A stretch of 64,000 nucleotides of DNA from Gnetum montanum (taxonomy: Eukaryota; Streptophyta; Gnetopsida; Gnetales; Gnetaceae): the NCBI GenBank assembly GCA_015680685.1, contig MNCI01015796.1:530034-594033 (forward strand). The letters are read 5' to 3'. Position numbers and translations under genes: made by a program. Numbering within the stretch: the first letter of the stretch is position 1; each line of letters starts with the position of its first letter. This document shows, in pieces, positions 57,401 through 64,000 of this stretch. The notes beneath the pieces were generated by a model. The model ran no database searches. It worked only from the letters and a program-made list of their open reading frames with translations, and was not told where the DNA came from.

Positions 57401-58755
57401 GAATTAGTATAGTAGCTTTCTCACCTATCTCCTTTCCCAACAAACACCATAGGAGCTAGACTTCAGGAAGAAACAACAGTTTCTTCATAGAGCCAAGTAC
57501 TTCATGGAAATCAATGGACAACTTTACAAAGTCTGTCCTGATGGCTTGGTTCGATGGTGTGTGCCCAATGTGGACCAACTAAGATTTCTCCAAGATGCTC
57601 ATGAGGGCCCTTGTGGGGGTCACTATGCAGGGAGACAAATGGCTATTAAGATCCTGCTTGTAGGATATTATTGGCCAACACTATTTCGAGATGCCCATTA
57701 ATTTATCCAATCTTGTGAGCGCTGTCAACGTGATGGAGGAATGACTACTAGAATGGAAGGTTTGCAACAATGGATTCAACCTTTGGAACCCTTCGACATT
57801 TGGGGAATAGATTTTATGGGGCCCATTACACCGATGTCCAATGGAAAAGCTTATATCATTGTTGTTGTTGACTATCTAACAAAATGAGCTGAAGCAGCTA
57901 CTGTAATAGACTGCACATCGTCTATAACTGCACAATTTGTACAACAAGAAGTCATAAATAGGTTTGGTGTGCTGCATGCACTTATCTCGGATAATGGAAT
58001 GGACTTCATGGGTGCAACCTTTCAAAAATTGATGCAACGCTTAGGGGTTGAACATAAATTGACTACACCTTATCATCCCCAAGCTAATGGCCAAGCTGAG
58101 GTCAAGAACTGAGAGATTACTAAAATATTAACAAGGAAAATTAGCAAATATAGGCCAGAATGGAGCACTAAACTGAATGATGCTCTTTGGGCATACTGCT
58201 CCACTTGGAAACTCCCTACAGGCTACTCTCCCTATGAGTTAGTAGACAGAAAACTTCCAAAGCTCCCAATTCAGACCGAGCTTCGTACACTATCCATGGC
58301 GTGTGACCTCCACCTTGACCTTGATCTGGCACAAAAACAAAGATTGGCAACTCTAAACGTGCTAGACGAAAATTAATTGGTTGCCCTATCATCAAACGAG
58401 TTGCACAAGGCACATAATAAGCAACATCATGACTTAAAAATTCGAAAGGTTAAGTACCAACTAGGCGATAAGGTCCTCTATTGGAATCCCACGCATGTAC
58501 CATAAAATATGAAATTTCAAACATTGTGGGAAGGGCCTTATATTATTCATACAACCTTTCCCTCAGGAGCCATGACAATATACAGATCTGAAAGCCCTGA
58601 TAAGAGATTATTGGTCAATGTGCAACAAACCAAACCCTTCCATGAACTCAAAATAGCCAGCACACATAATACCTTTGAGAGAGGACAACCTCATTCATTA
58701 TTTCAGATCTCCTCCTTTCAACTCAGTCATGGGGGAGATGGCCACCTATGCTGAT
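54401..58755 (+). pseudogene. Element C pol (PR-RT-RH-IN), broken
   Basis: A Pro/Gln-rich linker, then protease with LLDLGSGVNLIS (55,161-55,199). RT at 56,076-56,870: KWRVCIDFRLLNMATFKDHF, FGLCNAP, FMDDF (56,508-56,522), RSFLGHTGYYRRFLENF. RNase H at about 56,940-57,310, ending NIVADHLSQLH. The integrase zinc region (H-H-C-C, 57,597-57,730) includes HEGPCGGHYAGRQ and CERCQRD. The core has IDFMGP (57,807), ISDNG (57,985) and NGQAEV (58,090). The C-terminal region has KVKYQLGDKVLYWNP and ends near 58,755. A small deletion at 56,330-56,345 shifts the RT frame, and many stops are present. Confidence 0.92.
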
Positions 58756-60616
58756 CAATTGAGGCCCTCAGTCCCATTTTAAGTTTTTGTTTTTCATATT
58801 TTTTAAACTTTTTTTTCTTTTTTTTTACAACATCGTTCATACTTTTTCATTTATTTGTGTGTGTGTGTATTTATCCATTTTGTTAAGTTTGTTACCCAAT
58901 AAGTGCTCTTGATGATGGTATGAATTGTATTCTATTAGTTGCTAATGTTTGGTTTTTACCTTGAAGTTACAATGTTGATACTAAGGTATGATTATTTTGA
59001 TATAGCAGGCAATGAGTCCACATCATCCATGCATCCATGAATTTCTATGGTCTCTCTTGGCTTGGAACTATATAGTCTTTTTTTCAATAATAAGAACTAT
59101 CAACGAATTGGTGATTGGGCATTTCTCAAACTAAGGAAGGACTCACAGATTGAAAAGGGTGTGACTTCAAGGATATTTGATGCATTTGTGTTGACCATTC
59201 TCTTGGGTGCTTGGATGTTTTCTTCTTGATTTTTTCTTACTATTCCGATGTTACTCCATTATTAGGAAGCTGAGCCAATGAAAATAAAAATAATAAGTCT
59301 TTGCATGGTGTGGTTCTCACGAAAAACACAAAAAAAACGATGGGAATTCAAAGCACATCCCTTAGATGAAATAATCACTTGGGCTACAAGCACTAGTTAT
59401 GAAACTAAAATAAACATGTTCCCTCTAACTAAGGCCCTTCTCGCTTCCTAGTTTCTCCTCTTTCGTTTCGTCGGAATGGTGGTGACTCTTTGGTGGATGC
59501 ATTCTTGCTACTTCAGGGGGATGGATTGGCTACATGTATTAATGCGAAGTCACTGGATGTGGTTTGTTTGAGGCTAGATTTGGAATGAGATCTTATAAGT
59601 CACAGTAACCATTAATACATAAGGGGCTGTACATCACCTTGTTCTTGCAATTCCATTCCATTCTCTTCTTTCCATCGTTCTTCCCCCATTGTTCACCTCA
59701 TTGCTGGTTATACCAATAGTCTATATTTTGGTTGACGCATTGTTTTCTTTTTGGTAAATTCTTGTGGTTAAGACTTTAACTCTTGCTTCCAAATAACATT
59801 TTTAGAGCCCACGGAGTCTTTGAATGTGGGATTGTTAGGGCATTAAGGGCATGAGCCTGCTTTGCGGAGGATCCACTGGTAGTCCTATTTGGTGCATCAA
59901 TTAATTTCTTTTCCTTAAACATTTTCACAATCAATTTCTATTTTGTTCATTTCCATCTCTGACATCCATTTCATCAGCATTATAGTTGTTTCTTTTTCTC
60001 CATATTTCTTATTCCTTATCTTTTTCCATTCTCTCGCTACCGGAGGTTCGTAATTAGTCATGGGGATACTGGTCCAATTTTTTTGATTTTCTCCTAACCC
60101 CTACACCTTGGGTAGTCACCATTATTATATCTCTAGATCTGCATTAGCCATATCACAACTCAGCCAATGGACCTTACACTGAGACAAGGTATTAACTGCA
60201 TTATGATTCATTTACCCTTGCTAATACAAGACTGTGTTGTGTGTGCAGATGGCAATCGTACACCAATGGATTGGATCTAGAGGGAACACTTGGAATGGAC
60301 TGGTGTTGAAGCAGTTATCCAAGGAACGAGATTGATGGCATGCTTATGGACAAACAACAAAAAGTGCAATCTTGGTGTTGGCAGCAGCAGACTTCTTCTT
60401 TTCTTTTCTCTCTCTCTTCTCTCTCAGCTGCCAAATAAGGCTGGATGTCAAATGTGTCTAGTGTTCACTCTTGTTGTCATGAATACTAAGTTGCCATGTA
60501 CTGTAATGATGATTCGTTCACATGTCATCCCATTCACCGGTAGTGTCATTCAATTCAATAATCCCATACCTTCCCAATATTTTGTAAGGAACTCGAGGAT
60601 GAGTTTTCATTCACTC
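58756..60616 (+). other. Element C post-pol non-coding region
   Basis: Matches element A 4,560-6,510 in order, with T-rich tracts and a (GT)6 microsatellite near 58,858. No env-like frame; the frame at 60,290-60,679 runs into the LTR and looks accidental. Confidence 0.65.
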
Positions 60617-60625
60617 ATGGGGGCA
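60617..60625 (+). promoter_or_regulatory. Element C polypurine tract
   Basis: ATGGGGGCA directly before the LTR. The CTCGAGGATGAG block lies about 25 bp upstream, as in A, D and E. Confidence 0.7.
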
Positions 60626-61394
60626 TCAGCCCCTACAATATCGCGTACACAATATCATAGCCCATCGTCAGTTCTATAAATAAGAGGCGACTTTCCTTTG
60701 TTTTCCCATCTAGATCTAGACCCTTAGCCAAACTCTAGTAGTTTTATCATTCTAGAGTTAGAATAATTTCCATGTGCCCACAGTAGCAGTCTCAAAGTGG
60801 ACGGATCTTTATTCGAGCAATTTTGTACCTGAGCATACAATTGTGTACGACAATAAAGATGAACTTTCTTATAAACCTTGCAGCATATGGACTAAGCTAA
60901 ATAGGACTTTACTTATTGTTAAATATTTAAATTCTTTTTTAGACAATTAATCTCTCTCAACCCTTAACTCTCTTAGTTAAGTACATTTAGTACGACCACT
61001 TTGAGCACGTGCGCTATGCTTGGTAACCTAGTGACAAATAGTGTTTGGTAATCCCAGTAGTGTTGCACTAGTTCAAGGTGTGTACGGTAAGTGGGAACAG
61101 ATACTGATGCTAGGACCCTTAGAGCTTAGTTAGTGAAAGTTAGTTACTTAGTCTCTTCACCCTTTCCCCTCTTAGCATAGGCGATGAAAAGATAAAAGAC
61201 ATAAAAATCATGTACCTTAAGCTTACTTAACCATACAACCGTGAAAAATACAAGTAAGCTTGGGAAGACAGTGATTGATTAACCTTAAGTGTTCCATAAG
61301 GTGCGTAAGTACTTAGTCCTTGGAGTTCGACCGAATCACGCATGTAACGCTCGTATTTGTATGGTTGAGTGTAGGGGTACCTCGCCACTCATCA
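60626..61394 (+). repeat. Element C 3' LTR
   Basis: About 769 bp. The first bases read TCAGCCCC instead of the family's TGATG, so the terminal TG has changed. U3 has two weak ATATCG/ATATCA words and then TATAAATAAG. The end is CGCCACTCATCA. R-U5 matches D, A and E. Confidence 0.85.
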
Positions 61395-61913
61395 GAAAGC
61401 AACCCTAAAAGACTTAATAATATCATTGGCAGCCATGCTCAGGTGTGATCTTATATTCTACAAAGTCCATTCCAGGACGCGAATCAACAAAAAAAATGTT
61501 GAAATATTGTTGCAGAGAATATTGGGATGTGAGTGAAGACCATTGTAGCAGGATGACCAGCTAAACGTACATGCCATCAAGCATTATTTTTTATTGTGAA
61601 TATCGGTTCATAAGGGATTTTTGATAAAAGTTATTTGAAATGTTAGGTATGAAGCTATAGATGTCCTTAGGGTATCATCCACAAATAGATAGGTAGATAA
61701 AATAGATAAATAAGGTTCTAGAGGAGTACGTAGAGCGCTTCATCCAATTTAAGCAAACGAAATGGATGGCTTTACAAGCTATGACTAAGTTTAGCTACAA
61801 TGGATGGGTTTACAAGCTATGACTAAGTTTGGCTACAACATTTAGAAGTTCTTAGCTATAATATTCTCTTTAGAAGTGGCATTTTGCTTGCTGCTCTCTA
61901 AACGGGGCTTCAG
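61395..61913. repeat. Composite tandem unit, copy 3, right part
   Basis: Resumes in the LINE leader (AAAGCAACCCTAAAAGACTT), passes the LINE 5' end and target site (61,573-61,592), and runs through the chromovirus scrap. It ends at CGGGGCTTCAGTTTA, before the zinc-finger ATG, where the copy stops. Confidence 0.85.
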
Positions 61914-63090
61914 TTTAGAAATATTTTTTCATCTAGTAGGTTGATTTTCACACAAATATATCAAAATTTTTAACAATAATTTATTTATAGTTTTAATTCA
62001 ACCATCACTTTATGGATGATAGACATTAGAAAAAGATAATTTTGTGTCTAATAATTTCCACAATGACCTTCAAAAATGACCTTTGAATCTCACATATCTA
62101 TAACTCATAATGTTTAAAGAAATATAATGCAATCTAACATCATGCTAAAAGAATAAATGGGTAATATGAGATGCATCATTTATTCTCTTTCCAAGAATGA
62201 AATGTGTCATTTTAAAAAATCTATATACCATAACAAAAATAGAATCATGTCTAGATTAAGTCTTTAGAATGTCACAAATAGCATCCATAGAAACACTCTC
62301 CCATGAAGGATTGGGAATGGGTATAGGCACATAGTAACCAACAACATCTTTTTCTCCTTTAAACTTTTAGCAAATAACACACTTCTTAACAAATCTATTC
62401 ACAACATTACACATACCTAGCCATAGGTAGCTCTTAGAAACAAGTTCAAAGATCTTGGTCTTTCCCATATGGCCAAACATAGCACTAGTATGTTTTTCAT
62501 GCAAAATTTTTGACTTAAAATCACAAATAGGCACATATACCTTACCATTTTAAAAGGGAATTCTATGTTGTAGATGAAAATATCTCCACCTATCAACTCT
62601 AACAAGTAATGGAGCATCAAAATCATTCCAAATCTCATCAAAATTTTATAATTTGGATACAAAGAAGTAAATGCCTTAAGTGAATTTGTATACTTTATTC
62701 ACTCTTATGCTTTAATACAAATTAAATTTTTTTTAGCTATTCCAACCACTTCATATGCTTAGCAATTAACTTTTTTTGGCAGTTAAAAAATTGTAATGTC
62801 TTATGATTAGTCAAGAGTAAAAATTCACTACCCAAAAAGCAATGCCTCTAATGTGTAATGGCCTAAGGTATAAAATATAATTATTTCTCATATACATTAT
62901 GTTATTGCCTACCTGTTTTCATTCTTTTAGAGAAAAATGAGATGGGCTTACCTTCTTATGATAGAACACCACCAACTGCAATTTCACTTGCATCCACCTC
63001 TACTTCAAAAAGCTTGGAGATATTTGGAATAGCTAGTATTGGAGCATTGCAAATTCTTGCCATCAAGGCTTAGAATTGTTAAGAATTTGG
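61914..63090 (-). pseudogene. Second chromovirus relic (integrase and RNase H), minus strand
   Basis: Read from the right: RNase H start with SKLFEVEVDASEIAVGGVLS and GKPISFFSKRM (about 63,040-62,930), a gap, then the integrase zinc region and core. The core region has FGHMGKTKIFELVSKSYLW (62,480-62,420), PNPSWESVSMDAI, NDASHITHLFF, GHFXRSLWKLLDTKLSF and NVYHPXSDG (about 62,020). It is a different subfamily from the relic at 40,020. Many stops, very AT-rich. Confidence 0.75.
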
Positions 63091-64000
63091 TGTGTTTTGT
63101 TAAGCTTAATAGTAAAAATAAGGTCTATATTGTGTAACACCATAAATCTATGTTAACATTATCATGGTGTGATCACCATTATAGTGATGTATGCAATATT
63201 ACAATTAACAATTAGTTATCTTTTTAAAAAATTTGTTAACAAACTATTAATTAATTATTGTGTCTATTTTACTAACCAAGATAATGGTTTTATTATAACT
63301 ATATATACCTCTAGTTTCCATCTCTAGAATATCTAACATATAGATATCATAGATTAAGTTGTCAACTAGGTTATACATCTTGGACTATGTCATTAAAAGC
63401 TAATAGTGAAATAAGGTTCCTTTGAGCTTGCTGTGGTAGAAATTTTAGCTTCTTTGGAGTCAATTTAATCCACCACAAGTTGACCATAAGCTGTAGGAAG
63501 GTCATGGTTTGCAATGCAATGAGTCATGGTCTATGATCATAGGCCATGCTGACTACTCACTAGTCATGATCAAGTTATGTTGTTATATCATGAGCTTGTC
63601 ATGGATTATCGTTTGATAAAAATAGAGTAGAAATAAACTCTATGAATATCATGAGCTTCATGAGTCATGATAAGGTGTGGTCAATGTTCTAGCCTTCATG
63701 TTATATCCTTGTACTTTAAAATTATCTTACAAATGGACCACACGTTATGACACTATTAAAAAAACATCTCACAAGTAGACCATGAGCCATGGTCTCCTAC
63801 CACAAGTCATGGTTACTCACCATGGGTTGTGGTTGCTTAGAAATGCTTCTGTGTTTACCATAAGTTGTGGTAAACTCATGGTCTTATAGGAAATAGAAAA
63901 TGATGTCAAAATAAACTTTTGAATAAAATATAACAAAATTTAAGGCTCAAAACTTGGACAAAAAAAAAGACTAGAAACCTGAAACACCGTGAAAATTGTG
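63091..64000. other. AT-rich end region with CATGG-rich patch
   Basis: No coding sequence. From 63,480 to 63,880 the words GTCATGG, CCATGAG, CATGAGC and ACCATGGG recur on both strands at irregular spacing, often after ACCACAAGT or TTGTGGT. It resembles a decayed, partly inverted repeat. Around 63,120-63,300 a TGTGTAAC and TA-rich segment could be an LTR edge, which cannot be confirmed. Confidence 0.4.

Larger units (their letters stand above)
51637..61394 (+). mobile_element. Element C: Ty3/gypsy, Athila type, full internal region
   Basis: 5' LTR (left tip lost), primer site, gag, pol with all domains, post-pol region, purine tract and complete 3' LTR. It inserted into copy 3 of the composite unit: the unit resumes at 61,395. 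About 440 bp of the unit plus about 40 bp of the LTR are absent at the left junction, so no target duplication can be checked. Pol has many stops. The two LTRs differ by roughly 6% in 300 bp compared by eye. Confidence 0.92.

Noticed and set aside
60290-60679. 129-codon frame at the end of element C
   Set aside because: It crosses the purine tract into the LTR and is not open in A, D or E.
61395-61399. GAAAG as target duplication of element C
   Set aside because: The left flank is deleted, so the partner copy cannot be checked.

Overview
The window looks like nuclear DNA of a seed plant, probably a flowering plant. It is AT-rich, dominated by nested and decayed retrotransposons, and has one clear intron-containing host gene, a plant-type inositol/sugar transporter. 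There are two single-N assembly gaps (32,376 and 49,808). I cannot name the species. No rRNA, tRNA gene or CRISPR array was recognised.

Layout: (1) 1-7,479, plus-strand Ty3/gypsy element A of the Athila type, cut by the window edge and abutting or inserted in minus-strand element B (gag and 5' LTR, 7,480-10,736). (2) 11,369-28,555, minus-strand element E with a perfect 5-bp target duplication (ACATA). Element D (12,391-21,009, target duplication GAGAG) is nested inside E. D keeps gag, has lost pol, and carries a separate 933-codon decayed frame (17,303-20,104) with a plant-transposon-protein-like domain and coiled coils. (3) 28,556-34,700, a stretch without recognisable transposon coding sequence, holding the transporter gene (exons 29,721-33,793). 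(4) 34,700-41,376, relics of a Tat-type gypsy element, a Ty1/copia element (gag, PBS and one LTR) and a chromovirus. (5) 41,377-47,076, a minus-strand L1-type LINE inserted into the chromovirus integrase with a 20-bp target duplication. (6) 45,685-51,636 plus 61,395-61,913, a roughly 2.6-kb composite unit (LINE 5' half, chromovirus integrase scrap and, in the first two copies, a C2H2 zinc-finger gene fragment) in two full copies and a partial third. The third copy was split by plus-strand gypsy element C (51,637-61,394). (7) 61,914-63,090, a minus-strand chromovirus relic, then AT-rich DNA with a CATGG-rich patch.

Elements A-E are one family. They share the Gag/Pol type and the R-U5 part of the LTR; the four visible primer sites resemble the 3' end of tRNA-Asp. 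Their U3 regions differ: A and E carry arrays of a CTCTAAT/ATTAGAG inverted repeat, D carries arrays of GCGATATCGC, and B and C carry neither clearly. All are pseudogenised, mostly by transitions. The least explained object is D, whose large extra frame sits behind a second TATA/GATATC promoter-like module. D also raises a dating problem: its two LTRs differ more than those of E, into which it inserted.
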